Origin: Quillaja saponaria
Taxonomy: Eukaryota > Streptophyta > Magnoliopsida > Fabales > Quillajaceae
NCBI GenBank assembly: GCA_029379385.1
Contig: CM055612.1
Location: 17,856,001-17,920,000, forward strand
DNA: 64,000 nt
Direction: 5' to 3'
Shown here: in pieces, positions 10,596-24,032 of the stretch
Position numbering within the stretch: position 1 is the stretch's first letter
Layout of the letters: every line of letters begins with the position of its first letter
Notes under the pieces: model-generated
Databases searched by the model: none
What the model was told of the DNA's origin: nothing
What the model saw: only the letters and a program-made list of their open reading frames with translations
Made by a program: the position numbers and the translations under genes

Positions 10596-13500
10596 TCAAT
10601 ATCTTCTTGATCTCTTATCTTCTCTCCTGTCAAAATCATCTCTTGATCTGTTATCTTCCTTCCAACTATGACCTTCTCCAGACTTTGAGACAAATTCATC
10701 ACGACTGTGTCTCCTCGATATATTCTCTCCCTTATCACGACCTTCTCCTGACTGAGTCTCAAATTTATCATTGTCCCGCATACTAGATGTCTTTTCATCC
10801 CTTCTCTCAATATCTCTAGACTTGAGTTTAAATTCAACATTATCTTGCATTCCTGATCTCTCTCCCCTCACATTATGATCTTCCCTTGGCTTAGGTTCAA
10901 AATCATGATCATCATCTTCCCTAGATTTCCTTGCATCTCTCCTTCTACGATCTTCTCTGGACCTGTGTTCATATTCATCATCATCCCTTCTTGATCTCTT
11001 TACATCCCTCCTATCATGATTTTCTCTTTGCACAAATTCATCACCAGCATCACTCCTTCGCAATATCTTTTCCTCTCTCTGATCACTTTGCTTTGGGTAG
11101 CGTTCTATGCCTGTATCATCACCTTGTGCTCTGGGCCTTGGATTTTTATCTGCAGAATCTGTAACATGGCTTGAAAGGTTTCTATCTGCTCTTTTCTCAC
11201 CCTTTCTGGGACCGTCAAACTTGTCATTACCCCATTTTGAGCTATTATCCTCATGTCCCCATCCTGTGTTTGCAGCTCTCTGGACACAGACAACAAAAGA
11301 AGTTACCAACTCAATGCAAAATAAGGATACCATTAAATAACCTTCAAATAACTGCTACGGCCAAAAGTTTATATTCCTCAATTCATTATGTTGAAGACAA
11401 CAACTTTAGATCATGAACTAAATAGGAAGAAAGAAAAAAGCAACAAGGAAAATAAGGAGTGAAAATAAGGAAGGAGGAGCTAAAATCCAATTCAGTGGAT
11501 ACATTTACCCCGATCTTCTCTTTTCTAATGATTTACCAGTACGTATCACAGCACAGCCCAAAACAGTATTCACAATCGCCATCTCATCCTTTATATACAC
11601 TAAGCAGTGGACATGAAACCTTCTGCAGGAACAGCAGACATTTGCTACCACATTGAACTTTAAGAACTATCTCAGCAGGTAGTTTAGATCAAACGTTCAG
11701 AAAGTAAATGACATTTGAGCCAAACTTATGTAATAGATGGTAACAAATGAGATGCACGGCAATGAGGTAAAACTTATCAGCCAACACCAAACCCAGTATC
11801 ATTGTCCAATCAAGGGAAAAGAAAATCTGTTGTATTTGTGTACCATAATTACAAGTCCAGAAATAGATAACTTATCAGAAAAATAAAGGAAATGGGAATA
11901 GTTCTGGGGTCATTTGGAAACTTATGGAAACATGTACAAACCACTTTTCAAGTCATTTGGGGTTGGCTATATGAATCATTTTCCTCCATTCGCATCAACC
12001 TAAGATGATACTTTTTGTGACGCCTAGAGAAATAGAACCAAAGACAACCAAACTCTGGAATTGGCAAGCCCAAATTTCAGCCAGTAGCCCAACTGAAAAA
12101 CAAAACAAAAGAAAACGCAAGGGTCCAGCATCATCTGGATCCAAACATATATCCCCATGAAAACAGACTTCACTGAAACTTATAACCCAAATGGAAGAAG
12201 AAGAGAATGGAACAGGTGAAAGGAAGGCTACAGCAATCAGATAAGTGAATGATGGGAAATGAGAGAGATTGAAGAAAAGAAAAGAACAGATGATCTTTGG
12301 CATTCAAATTGGGAGTCCTTTCTGATGCCGATAAGTACATTAAAGAATTTGTCTCGTCGGTCATGATTCTTAGTGGTTTCTGTGAGTTGACTTAATTTTA
12401 GATTGTGGGTCTGTAAGACTTTGTTTTCGCTGTGCAGTGTGTGTAAATACAGTATCATGAAATCCTACGGTATCCTTCAATACAGACTGAAACTCAAGCA
12501 CTCCCATCAAAATGGTGAAATGTTGAAATTCCTACACTTGTTCATGTCAGTCTCATGGAAAACCAGTTTGTATAAGATGTATTGTGTGTTACGACACGAT
12601 ATTAGTTCCCTGTGTTATGACACAATATTAGTTCCTTCCTTTATTGACTGGTGCTCTGGATTCTACTAGTAAGACATATAACAAAATTAGAAACATGAGC
12701 AGAATAGTTCACAGCAAATAAGAGTCATTTTCTAACTCGGTTGGATCAAGCAATGGTAAGATTTCACTTCAGTAGAAACAGAAGAGGAGAACAAAACAAA
12801 GAATAAGAGCTTTTTGAATTACTGATATCAGACTTTAACCTTTGAATATTTAAAATCCGTATTTTTATTATTAATACGGTAATGATCTGATGATTGCAGT
12901 TAATTTGCATAGCCATGGAATGTTACTCAGATAGGATGACATTTACTTGCTGACTGGATTGGATTTAGAGTTTAGGAAAACAGAAGTAGAATACTAATGT
13001 AGTATAGGAAAGGAAAAGAAATGAGAGCTGAGGGAGAGAGAGGGAGGAGGACATAAAAAGAAGGAAGATAACTTGATAACTACATAACTCAATAATGGCT
13101 ATCTTCCAAATACTGACATACACTTGATTTTAAATAGGCAACCCAAACACCTAATCTGGCAGACAATAGATCCATGCCTCAACTGCTAAGAATATCTTAA
13201 TTATATGAACCCACATCATTTATAATTTTATTACAGCTAAAGCCCCAAACTGTTCCATAAAAAAATAAATAAAATAAGAACTTGCTATGGCCCAGGACCT
13301 AGAACTTTACATGCTGTCAGGCGTTACGGTTAATTCACTTCAGGTATTTTGGGAGGAAGAAAGGTTACTTTCTATGTTTTCGCTGAGTTGGTGTGTTTTT
13401 GAATACATAATGCCCGGAGTTTTAGGGATGTTTACACACCATCTAATCTTCTTTGAGATAGACTAACTTCTCTTTGGTGCTCTCCTCTGAGTGTCTTTTT

Positions 13501-15538
13501 TCAAGGGATTTCTTTATCTGGCATGCAAGACACTGGAATGTCTTCTTTTCCGGTTGACTCTTTTTCTATCTTGCTTCAATTACAACTTCGGCTTCCTAGG
13601 AGGATCCCCAGTCCTCTTATACTATTTCAGGTAGAGTTTCTTTTCTTATAACAAGACAACTAAAGTAACGTATAGTTAAACTAAAATACCCAATTACAAT
13701 AACGTTGTTAGTTAGTAACACTTGATTATTCATCAAGTACGTAGGCTGGTTGTAGAATTCAATTTCACAAAGGGAGGAGTCCGCCACCTTGAACAGATTT
13801 AAATTCTCTGATTCTTGTTTCATTGAAGATTAGCCTTCAATTCTTCTTGAACAACACACAATCCAAACAAAGGAAGCAAGCTACTATATTTCTTGTTAAC
13901 AAATCAAAATGCACAAAAACAGCACCGTTTTATTAGGCTTGTCTGACTTCTGAAACTGTCAAAACTCATGGATCAACTCTAAAACTGACCCTTTAGCAAT
14001 AGTTAATAATAAGAAACATAGGTGGTGAGAATTTATAACTGAGACACAGACATGGTCAGAAAATGTGCTGACTACTTTATAACTCCAATTTGCATATGAC
14101 AACTAGAGAAAAACATAAAGAAAAAAAGCAGAACAAGGTGCAGTGGTTAACAGAAATACGATACGCAGACAATCATAGTATTACAGCATCCTTCTAGAAC
14201 ATTAATCTTACTTGCTCATCATGAGAAAATTTGCAACCAGCTCCACGAGTACATTCGCCTCTTTGGAAAGCCCGGCAAACACCCCGTGCCTCTCTCTTCT
14301 GCCGCTCTGCCTCTTCATCTTCTTCTTCTTTCTTTTTATACTTACTGACATGATCAACCCTAATAGTCCGACCTAAAATCTGCGCTCCATTCAAATTATC
14401 TAAGAGAAAAAGACATAACATATTAGAAAGTGATAGCTTATGATGTTATAACAAAGCTAATTTATCCAAAGTGTCACGCTTAAGAGATAGACAAAGACAT
14501 ATAAATAGAGAGAAAGACACTAACCCACTGCAAGATTTGTGCTTCTTTGATCTTCATATGCAATAAATGCAAATCCTTTTGATTTCCCAGTACCTTTGTC
14601 TCTGACAAGATTCACATCGACAACCTCTCCATACCTGGATTACACATAAACAATATAAGATATTGGTGAACAAACCATCAATCATATACTGCCGTCTGAT
14701 GATTTATTAGGTCCCCAGTATAACAAAATAGATCTGACACTGTCCACCTAAATCATTATGTATGGCATATTTAGCTAGGCCAACAAATTTATTTTGCAAC
14801 TAAGAAATTAAATTTCCTAGATCCAAAGTTTTATGAGAATTTCCTTTATTTAGAAGAACTAATAAAAAGCTACCTTAAAAAACAATTCGTGTTTTCCCAC
14901 TATAAGAAGTGTTGGTTTAGATGGTGGAAGAGTTTCCAATGAAAGAGGGTCACAGGTTATTCGTTTGCTAAATCCAAAACCAATGTGTTGTCAACCAACA
15001 TCAGTTATATATCCAATATGTTTTAAACAAATCATCTAAATACCCCAACAAGTGAAATGACAACAACCCTGAAGTGGGTGTTACATGAATACTCCTAAAA
15101 AGACAATTCGCATTTAGTGATGTCTGCCTATACAGTCAAGGGCTTACACTGTGTCTGCTACTGTGCACATTCCTATAATTTATAACATAATGTAATTGAA
15201 ACCTACCAAAGTCAAAATTTTGTGCAGCCTAATCACATTAATCTATGATCAAAGCAATGATTGAAAAAAAAAAAACTTCACTGAATTCATATGCTATTTC
15301 AATAACAATGCATACCCACAGATATTGGAAAAAAAAAAAAAAAAGCATAGGATAAAGAGACTTACTGGGCAAATACCGCAAGAAGATCACCCTCGGTGAG
15401 ATCGAAAGGGATGCCGCCAACAAAAACATAAGCTGAATCTTTGTACTTGGCATGCCATGAAGCTTCATCACCTATACCTAATTCCGCTTCTCTAGAATTG
15501 ATTTTCTGAATGCGTTTCACTAGGGTTAACGGATTCAT
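10596..15538 (-). CDS. RRM and CCCH zinc finger protein, RBMX2/Ist3-type splicing factor
   Basis: Four exons on the minus strand: 15538-15366, 14634-14525, 14399-14212 and 11279-10596. All joins have GT-AG ends and keep phase, giving 384 residues. An RRM spans about residues 37-112, with RNP2 VFVGGI and RNP1 KGFAFIAY (77-84). A CCCH finger follows, with spacing C136-x7-C144-x5-C150-x3-H154 (GVCRAFQRGECTRG region). The last exon encodes about 227 residues of Arg/Asp/Glu/Ser-rich low-complexity sequence with many RD, RR and SR steps (DVKRSRRDDDEYEHRSREDR), ending KRSRRY-stop. The N-terminus MNPLTLVKRIQKINSREAEL is typical of the family and fixes the start. Human RBMX2 and yeast Ist3/Snu17 belong to the RES complex that helps activate the spliceosome. 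Plant members carry this added CCCH finger. A nuclear splicing role is inferred. The 2.9-kb third intron is the only unusual feature. Confidence 0.93.
11280..14211 (-). other. Large third intron of the RRM/CCCH gene
   Basis: The donor is GTAAGATT just after the HDEQ codons, and the acceptor is ...TGTGTCCAG before AGAGCTGCAAAC. Small open frames inside it (for example 11995-12303 and 12237-12458) match no family and are taken as chance. A purine-rich tract (gagagaggga type) lies near 13020-13060. Confidence 0.8.
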
Positions 15539-15780
15539 TTCTATGCCTCCCTCCTAGACAAACAGAAAGACAAGCTACAGGCGAATCTTGAGAATGGTGA
15601 CCACAGGCCTTACAACAGAAACACGGCAGTTCTTGGACTTGGTCGGTCGCCGACGGTATTAGAAAACGAAGGGGAAGCGATCGCCACCTCTACTAAGAGC
15701 AGATGATTCAAAGAGAAAGACCATCGCCGTCTCTTTTAGTATCCACAAGCCAGACCCCCACAATACTAATGTAATTCATT
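15539..15780 (-). promoter_or_regulatory. 5' leader and proximal promoter of the RRM/CCCH gene
   Basis: Upstream of the ATG the GC content is higher than in the surroundings, as at the PH1 gene. A pyrimidine tract ending TTTGTCTAG lies 18 bases before the ATG and could be a 3' splice site, so the 5' UTR may contain an intron. No TATA box is obvious. Confidence 0.35.
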
Positions 15781-17200
15781 TTATGAAAATAAATAAATAA
15801 ACAAAAATAAATATAAACGAAGTGTAATTATTATTATTATTATTTGATTTGAAGTGTAATTAATTTATTATTTATTTTTTTGATTCTAGAGGAGTGCATC
15901 AATTTTTTTATATTAGTGTTTAAAAAATTAATTTTTTTAATTAAGTCTAGATCATTATTCGAGATAGAATCTAAGCAAATATATATTTTAAGAGGTGGTG
16001 AAGAAATGAGGAAAAGATAAAATAAGTATTCAACTATTAGAAAATTATTTTCTCAATTACAAAATTTAATTTCAAACTTCTTTGTTATTTGGAAATAATT
16101 TATTTACATTATTAAATTAGTTTCAAGTATTCTTAACCATGTGAACTAACTATATGTTGTTCCATTTAAATTTAATACATTTTATTTGATTAAGAATTTG
16201 AATTTAAAAAAAAAAATTAATCTTGGAAGACAAGAATAGAAAAAATTGAATTTGTGAGGATCTTATTGAAAAAAAAATTTTAAGAAAGAAAACATAATTT
16301 TCACAAGCCAACATAATTTCAAGAAACAATAATTGATAGTTGTATAAATTTTTTAGGAGTGGCGCCATTGTCATAGTTAAATTATTAAGTTTGAACTCAG
16401 CAGTTGAAAGTTGAGATACTCGCAGAAAACTAAAAAAAAAAAGTTATTATCATTGTTTTTAACATTAAAATAATTAACAAACTAAAATTTCTTTTATTAA
16501 ATTATAAATGAAAACAAAATAAATAAAAAACAAAATAAAAATCTTTAATATCTCTATCTTCTCTTTGTTGTTCACTTTCCAAACAGTTTCTTCTCCAAAG
16601 ACGTAATTATTCGAATAACATTGATTTTCCCTTATATTGTTCTCAGAATGATGAGTAGTAATGGGTGTGATAGGTTCAATTCGTCATGTTTCAATTTTCA
16701 ATAGATCAGCACAATTGCAATATGTATTAGAACCACCGGAACACAATTCAAGACATGAATTTTAATAACAGTCTTCTTGTTTCTAGTTTGAAAGCCAACA
16801 TCAATAATCCATCAATCAGGAACATTGTTCTAAAAAATCGAATCAAAAGCAATACTTTTATGAAGACTAAGACGAAGAGATAATGTAAAGCAATTAACTT
16901 TCTTCCATTCTTTTTCAAATTCTTAACAATCAAATTTGATGCAAACACAGACCCAATTGAATTATGATTGTTTTATATTTTAATCGACAATGTTGTCAAT
17001 TTGGATTCGACCTAATTACCCTTCATTCTGGTATGGACTCGATTAAATGGTTTATAGATTTGAAAATGCACAAGAGGAAAATGAGTACGCCTTTTCGCCT
17101 CCATGTTGACTCTGTATTGCCCGTCGATCATGTAATTGTAGGCCCATTAGTCGAAGCTATATTATTGGGACCAAGACGATGATATGATTAAGATTTAGAG
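15781..17200. other. AT-rich intergenic stretch
   Basis: Long A and T runs and no recognisable protein. Two short open frames near 16748-16948 (-) and 16964-17182 (+) show no family motif. Confidence 0.4.
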
Positions 17201-19425
17201 TAAAGTATATTAAATGTGGTTCAATTTATCTCAAATCACCCTTGAAGTTTGGATAAATTGTCTTTGGATGGAATTCGTCCAACTTTACCATTTAGTAAAA
17301 AATAGTTAGTTAATGTTGTGATTTAATGATTTATTGAAAGTGAATAATGAGTATGAATAAAAGGTGGTTAGTTGTGGGTAAAGTGTTGAAAATAGGAGTT
17401 AAGTGATTATTGAAGAGAAAAATGGTCAAATTTTATAAGTTAGAGAAATCAGGTATTTCAAATATTCTATGGACGGAATTAGTTTAGGGGTTCTAAAGAG
17501 AAAATGTAGCTTATGGTCTTGGAATAATATCTGAAAAGTTTCATAAACTAATTCAAGCTATATTTATCGTTAGAGTTGTTGGACTCAACTGGGTTCATGT
17601 TGGAGTTTTGGAAAGTTTTAAGTCAGTCCGGAAGACTTTGTATAGGGTTATGGTTTGAATTAGCTTAGGACTTCTAAATAAGAATTGTTCATAATATATT
17701 AAAGGAAAATTATGGAGCTTTTTAGGTTTTAATTTCATATTATGCGTATTTTGGAAGAGTTAGAAGTCATTGTTGGCATTCAGGTTCTGATTATACCTAT
17801 TTTAGTGAAACTGATTTTGAAGGGTCTTACAAGATGAATTAGGAGTGGGGTAATGAAAATGAATTATTTCTAATATCTTGGTAAACTATACTGGAAAGTT
17901 TCATAATTTAATTCCTAGCTATGAGAATTTTATATGGAATCCAATTCTAGCAACTAGAAATTGTGTATGTGCCCTGTTTATGTTCATATGGGGATTTGAA
18001 TAGGTTCTAGACTAATTTTAGAATAAGTTTCTTACTAAGAAAGGCTGTTAACGTCGTAAAGATAATGTTTGAACTTGGTTTTATTGAATTTGGTTAAATA
18101 TGCAAGTTGAAATCAAACAGATCTCCAAGGTGGTTATGAAAATGTCTAAGAGGGGTTAACTTTAAATAAATATATAAAACTTAGTATCTATAGATTTTTG
18201 TAATTAAAAGGTTATAACCTACAAAATTGACAAACTAATCAACACTTGAAAAATTTAATTGCAACTCCAGAAAGTGTTGTTGAGCCAACGATGAGTGTGA
18301 ATGCAAGAGGAAGTGACGAGCAAGATCAGTAAACAGTGAGTGGATAATGTATTCTTAAGTTACTAGATTAATGTGTGTAATTGTTTATGCGTGATTGAGT
18401 AAAGGTGTTTATATATAGAAGTATATAAGGATGGGTAGTGTTTAATTCGAGTATATGAATTTATGCTTAGCATATTATTTTGTTTGTGTTTGATAATGGC
18501 TAATAAAAATAAATTTTTTTTTTCAGAAATGATTTTTACTTCTGAAATAGAATCCAGGTGCACCTGGGATACTTTGATAGTCTGATTTGATATGTGATTT
18601 AAAATATTTGAGTACTCAACCTTGATAGAATAGATATGTATGGAGAATATATTTGGCGTACAGTGCAAAAACTGCCCGGTAGGAGAATAAATGTTATGTG
18701 GGGCTGAGTACTCTATTGGTCCTTTATGTATTTCAAGTGTTTTGATTGATTTGGTTGTATAGTGTATTGCATAACACGTGTTGAATTATTTGTATGATTT
18801 CGATATTTATGTATGTGTAGGATTTTAATTATTTTAGATTTCAGGTTATTCTGAAATTACCTTATTTATGTATTCTTTTTGTATATTGAGTGATTCTAAT
18901 ACCCTTTGGGTACGTCTTTTCACTTACTGAGTTTTTTGGACTCACCATTCTTCTATTGATATTTTTTTAGTAACAGGATCTCTGTGAGCATCAACCACTA
19001 ATACTGGCTTATCGAGTATTTGGCGACAAGGTATATACTCGACATTATTTACTTAAATTCAAGAATATAAGTTTACAGTCACATTAGAACTTTGGGTGTC
19101 TGATTTTGTATTGTGTAATAGTTTAGTTCATTTGTTGTTGTGGTATAAAGCAGAGCATAACTCCTTTCATATATTATTGTTGTTGGTAATTGATTGAATG
19201 TAACCAGGTATCCTGTGTTTGTATTTTTTGGTATGTTCTGGTTTACAAGGAATCTCAACCGAAATTTTTAGTAGAATTGTAGTTAACTAGTGTTTTTTAA
19301 ATTCTACTTTTATTTCTTGGTTTAGTCAAGAGTTTTAGTTGTTTCTTTGTTTTAAAGTTAGGGTTACAGAGTTTGGTTACCTATTTCTTTGGCCATTCAT
19401 GCCTCCATGTGGGGTGTGAAAGTTA
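17200..19425 (+). repeat. LTR-like or related non-coding repeat, + orientation
   Basis: No coding capacity is seen. The segment contains the line CACTTACTGAGTTTTTTGGAC near 18920, a T-rich tract ending in an AG and, at its right end (about 19413-19420), GGGGTGTGA. The repeat at 54.8-57.7 kb has the same pieces on the minus strand: ACTCACTGAGTTTTTGTGAC and an end GGGGGTGTGACA. Ends of the form GGTGTGACA are common for plant Gypsy-type LTRs. A solo LTR or non-autonomous element is inferred. The left end was not found. Confidence 0.35.
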
Positions 19426-20256
19426 TATTATTTGTTTAATTTGTTTATGTATTTGCTGTTTTTTTTTTATACCTAAAAGTTACACATTATCTCAAAATCT
19501 CAATTTTATGATACAGGATTATAACATAAATCATTCAACTTTTGATGCAATTATAACAAGCATATATGAATATATCCATTAGTCCATTTAATTAAATACT
19601 AGGAATTAACCTCTCTAATTTACTCCCCATATACCTATTATTTAGCTATAATAATATTTCTAAAATACACCTTTATCCATAACCATGAAAAGAACCACAT
19701 TTAAATCCAGGCAAAATTGAAAAAAATCAAGAGTCTGTAATTTCACATAACATAACATGAAAAAATCATTAATAATTTACACAAAACCCAACACCCAAGC
19801 ACACTTTTCCATTAGTTACAGTAATATGAAACACAAATTAGTAACCTAAATTTTTACATGAAGCTATCGGAAAAGGACTATGGTGCCTGAAAAGTGAACC
19901 AATCTCAAAAACTATAGGGAGTGTCGTTGATTTGCATCACTGGTACGTATAACTTATAAGCACTCAACCATGGTGCAAGCGGTGTTGAAGAGAGAAGAGG
20001 CGTGCCTCGTGTAGTTTTCATTTTTGAAATCCTATAGTTTTAATCCCTCTTAAACTAGTAAGTCTTAGGTTAATGTTTAAAACTATTAAACTAGTAAGTC
20101 TTAGGTTAATGTTTAAAACTAAGGGTGTGTTTGGTAGGGGTTAAAATGAGATAAAGTAAAAGGGATTAAACATATGAATCATATTATACACTTATACAAT
20201 GTCATATAATAATATATATATATATATAATATATATAATCTAATATATATAGAGAA
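19426..20256. other. AT-rich spacer with a short tandem duplication and (TA)n tract
   Basis: The phrase taaactagtaagtcttaggt with its continuation occurs twice in tandem at about 20050-20120. It is followed by GGGTGTGTTTGGTAGGGG (about 20124), a start common to plant MITE and hAT-like repeats, and by a TA microsatellite near 20212-20240. No gene. Confidence 0.4.
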
Positions 20257-21175
20257 ATCCTAACATACACCCATTAGAGTAGAGATTATCAATGTCCACT
20301 TTTTCAAATAGACAAGAAACCTAATTTCATATTTTTATAAAAATTATATAAGGGTATGCTAGTCGTTTAATTAAAAATTATAATTTCAAGATTTTGAATC
20401 CCAATATAATTTTCTCTCTCCTCAAATACTGATCTCCCATTCCTCAATTTTCTATTTATTTTATTAGGTATTTACTCCAACTCTCAATTAAGTGGTCATT
20501 TGTTAAGAAATATAGGAAGCTTGTATACAAGTAAATTGTGGCAATAAAATTTGTAGGCAAAAATAAAAGGAATAAAAGAGAAGAACATGATCATAAAACA
20601 GTAAGAAAGCTGATCCACGTTGCTATCCAACTCCTTAGTAGAAACACCTAATCTAGGGCAATGGTATAATAATATAGGCACTAAACCAAAAAATGGCACT
20701 AGGAGAATTACAGGCACCCAAAGACCAAAAAAATGCACCGTAAAAAGGAAAAAAAAATTAAACAAAAGCAATGGTACTGTCCCAAGCACCCAAATAAAGG
20801 CACTGGAAGAATCCCATGCAATAAAACTCAAACAACAGCCACTAGTAAGATTTCAGACACACAAATTATGGGTCAGATTATAACAATGGATGGATGCAAT
20901 GAGATGGTCTAATTTATAAAAAGTGAGAGCTGGAGTGAGAGCCAGAGTGAGGACCAAACCAGGGAAATAGAAAATTGAGAAATGAGAGATTAGTATTTGA
21001 GGAAGGAAAAAATTACATTGGGATTCAAAATTTTGAAATTATAATTTATTTTTTAAAGAAAACTAGTAGCATACCCTTTATATTTTAGTTTTTATAAAGA
21101 TATGAAATTATATTTTTTGTCCATTTGAAAATTTTGACATTGATAATCTCCACTCACATGGATGTATATTAGGAT
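20257..21175. mobile_element. Non-autonomous element with about 230-bp terminal inverted repeats
   Basis: The left arm starts ATCCTAACATACACCCAT at 20257. The reverse complement of the right arm, read from 21175, starts ATCCTAATATACATCCAT. The arms stay alignable for more than 200 bp, sharing for example GAGATTATCAATGTC, AATTTCATAT and TTGAATCCCAAT. The unique centre (about 20500-20900) has no transposase. It repeats GGCAC/GCACC-containing words several times. Long arms without coding sequence suggest a MULE-derived or foldback element. I could not define a target-site duplication; both flanks are low in complexity. Confidence 0.7.
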
Positions 21176-22610
21176 AAAAAAAATATTTTCATTTTATTTT
21201 AAATAAAAAAAGAACTATGACTATGTCTCAATATTGTACTTTAACAATTATAAAGACATTGAAACTGTCAAAAAAAGCACAAACAGTCAATTTGCTTGGC
21301 CAGTACCCACGATATTAAATCTATGCCAACTAATAAAATTGTCAAAACTTTCTTTTTCTTCATTTTTCAATATTGGGTTTAGCAAAAATAGTATATAAGC
21401 ACAATCATTTTCTTTATGCATACAACTTGAGCCTAGTATAATCAAGATAGCTCACTTTCTTGTAAAAACTTTAGAACCACAAAAACAGTTGTCACAAGGA
21501 CAATTATAGTTCCACAAAGGTCACATACCTTTACAAAAAATCAAAATTTCTTTTTTATTTTTTACTAATTTTTTCTCTTGTTTTCATAATCCTTTGCAAT
21601 GGTTTATTTCACAAAAACAAGAACAACTAGACAAATTTTATGTCTTCTTTTGCATCCAAATTTGTATTATAATGTTTCCATTGTAAACTTATTACATCTT
21701 TGACTTATCATAGTCTCTTTATGCAATGACCAGAAACAATTGATTTCTAACAAAACTATTATTAGTTCTCATCATGTACTTTCATTATACAATTATGAAA
21801 ATCAATATGTAAATTAATTAAAGAATCATAATGTAACAAAAAAACCTAATTCACCCATAAAAGTATCTAATCAAAAACTATAACTTTTCTTTAGCTTTAA
21901 CAATCTTCAAGCGTGGCTTATATTCCACATCTTCATCATTTGATTTCTTGAAGTATCAATTTGTCATTTTAACTATATCACCATTTACTACAGGCATAAT
22001 TTTAAATTCTCATTAATTCCAAATATTGTCCTAAGATTGTTTAAAAAATAATTACAAACAATATCATTGGGAATTCAACATTTAAGCTTGAATCGAATGC
22101 TAGACACTGTGTTCTTATGACAATATTTGCATCCCTATACTACAAACGAGGTTATAGTAAATCTGCCTTTTAAGATAAAACAGACACTTTCTACATTTTG
22201 GTTGCTAGACAAAATGTAAATAGAAAATACATGAAACTGAAAGGAAATGTAGAAGATAACATTTATCTTATTATCAAAACTTCTTCTTTTTTTAAAAATA
22301 AAAATAAAAAAAAAAAAAAATGAAAACTTGTTTAGTATTTATATATTTCAAATGGTATCTTATGAAAAGTTGCAAATTTTCATAAATGATACAATCCTAA
22401 TAGTCACACCTTTAGAAAAAAGTCTTAACATAAATAAAAAGACATAATCTTCTGTTTTAAAACCAAAAACCATAATTTTTTGTTTTTTAAACCAAAACCT
22501 ATAACCTTTTTTTAAAATCATAAGACATAACTTTATGTTTTAAGCCAAACAGACATAACATAAAATTCTTTTTCTTTCATTTTTCAATGTGTAATTCAAA
22601 TACAGAATTT
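21176..22610. other. AT-rich intergenic stretch
   Basis: No coding or structured signal was recognised. Several short variants of accaaaaaccataatttttt recur between 22440 and 22560, a weak tandem array. Confidence 0.35.
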
Positions 22611-22619
22611 TATTTAATG

Positions 22620-23338
22620 CCACGATGGATTTAGATGATTGAAGTAGGTCCATCCCTAATTATCGCGAAAATTATCTAGACCTTCCCTTCCCTGCAATCC
22701 AATACCAATTTCTCCATTTCTCTCCCTTCCCCTTCTCCCCACACTATCTTATCACCCCTCCGTTTAGATTTATAGATTTCGATGACTAGAGCTCTATTTT
22801 ATGGCAACCTAAGCTCTCCTACGCCATCTACCTACTGTTTACCTTTTTAGTTTTTCAAATTTGAGGTATGTGTGAGATAATTTTTTGAATTAAGAATTTC
22901 TAAAATTTGTGAAATTTGATGTTGAATATGTTAGTTTTTAGCTTATTATTGTTGTTATTGCTAGATTAGTTTAGATTTGTGATGACTATTTTGGTTATTT
23001 CTTTGTTTTAAATTTTTTGGGTTTGGGTTTGATTATCTTTTTCAATTGATCTAAAAATTTTATGATTATATTAGTTTTAATTTTTATTTAATTTAATTTT
23101 AGTTATTTTTAGTTTTAATTTGAGGATTTTTGTTGATATTTTAAAATTTATTTAATTTATGTTAGTTTTGTATTTTTATTTGTTTACTTAATTTTTTTTA
23201 TTTTTTTATTGTAGATTTATGATTAGTATTTTTATGATAGTTTTAATTTGTTTTTGTTATTATAGTTATAATTATTAAATTAATTTAGAATTTTGATGGG
23301 AAATTTTTGGTTTTCTTGTACGTGTGTAAAAATTAAGA
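22620..23338. repeat. Dispersed repeat, copy 1 (second copy at 35.3-36.3 kb)
   Basis: It shares long stretches in the same order and orientation with about 35345-36290, for example AAGCTCTCCTAC, cctttttagtttttcaaatt, ttgatgttgaatatgttag and ttattattgttgttatt. In copy 2 the sequence lies upstream of a + strand TNP2 remnant, so it is probably the 5' leader and first-intron region of a CACTA element. Copy 1 ends abruptly where the LINE fragment begins at about 23351. Confidence 0.7.
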
Positions 23339-23350
23339 ATTTAATTTGTG

Positions 23351-24032
23351 GATAAAGTGAAGACCTGGCTTTCAAGGTGGAAGGTCAGTTTCTTGTCTAT
23401 GGATGGTTGTTGCTCAATCACTTCAAACTATGCCTTTTTATTCCATGCAAGTTACTGCAATCCCGATAGGAATTTGTGATGAAATTGAAAGGTCTTGTAA
23501 AGACTTTATTGGGGTGATTCAAAGAATAAGAGGAAGTTCCATACTGTAGGATAGAGAAAAATAGCTCAAAGTAAAAGTCGTGAAGGGCTCAGGGATTAAA
23601 TGATTTACACTCCATGAATATTGCTTTTGTCACGAAGTTGGGTTGGAGGATTATGACGAAGCCTAGTAGTTAATGGGTACAATTTATTAAGGCTAAATAC
23701 ATAACCACAAAAGACATGCTTTAGTCATAAGTTACTAGTCCTACTGACTCCCATCTTTGGAAGGCCATTTGCAAGGTATGGCACGAGCTACTGGATCTCT
23801 TTCGACACAAGCGAAAGGAGCCGAGGAAGAGTTGGACATTTGGGCTAAAGTGAATGATTTTACAATGGCAGATGGAAACTTGGACTTCGACAAGTTAGCC
23901 AAGTTTCTACCTTTGCATATTTGTGCTCGAATTAAAGGTCTTCTTCCCCAAGCAAAGGATGATGCTGAGGAGAATATAGCATGTGATCTTGTACGTAATG
24001 GAACCTTCACAATTCAATCATCTTATGACATG
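23351..24032 (+). pseudogene. LINE (L1-type) reverse transcriptase C-terminal fragment, left half
   Basis: The frame opening at 23351 reads DKVKTWLSRWKVSFLSMDG, a classic plant LINE segment after the RT core. Broken frames continue with RKFHTVG-like and SHLWKAICKVW-like pieces (about 23530-23790). Then KVNDFTMADGNLDFDKLAKF and a segment ending FTIQSSYDM follow, which belong to the linker before the zf-RVT region. The fragment lacks the endonuclease and RT catalytic YxDD parts and is full of stops and frame changes. It stops exactly at the CACTA-1 left end (24033). Its continuation lies at 35108-35194. Confidence 0.85.

Noticed and set aside
10424..10840. 138-codon open frame on the minus strand
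   Set aside because: It overlaps the last exon of the RRM/CCCH gene in another frame. The Arg/Asp/Ser codon repeats of that exon keep alternative frames open.
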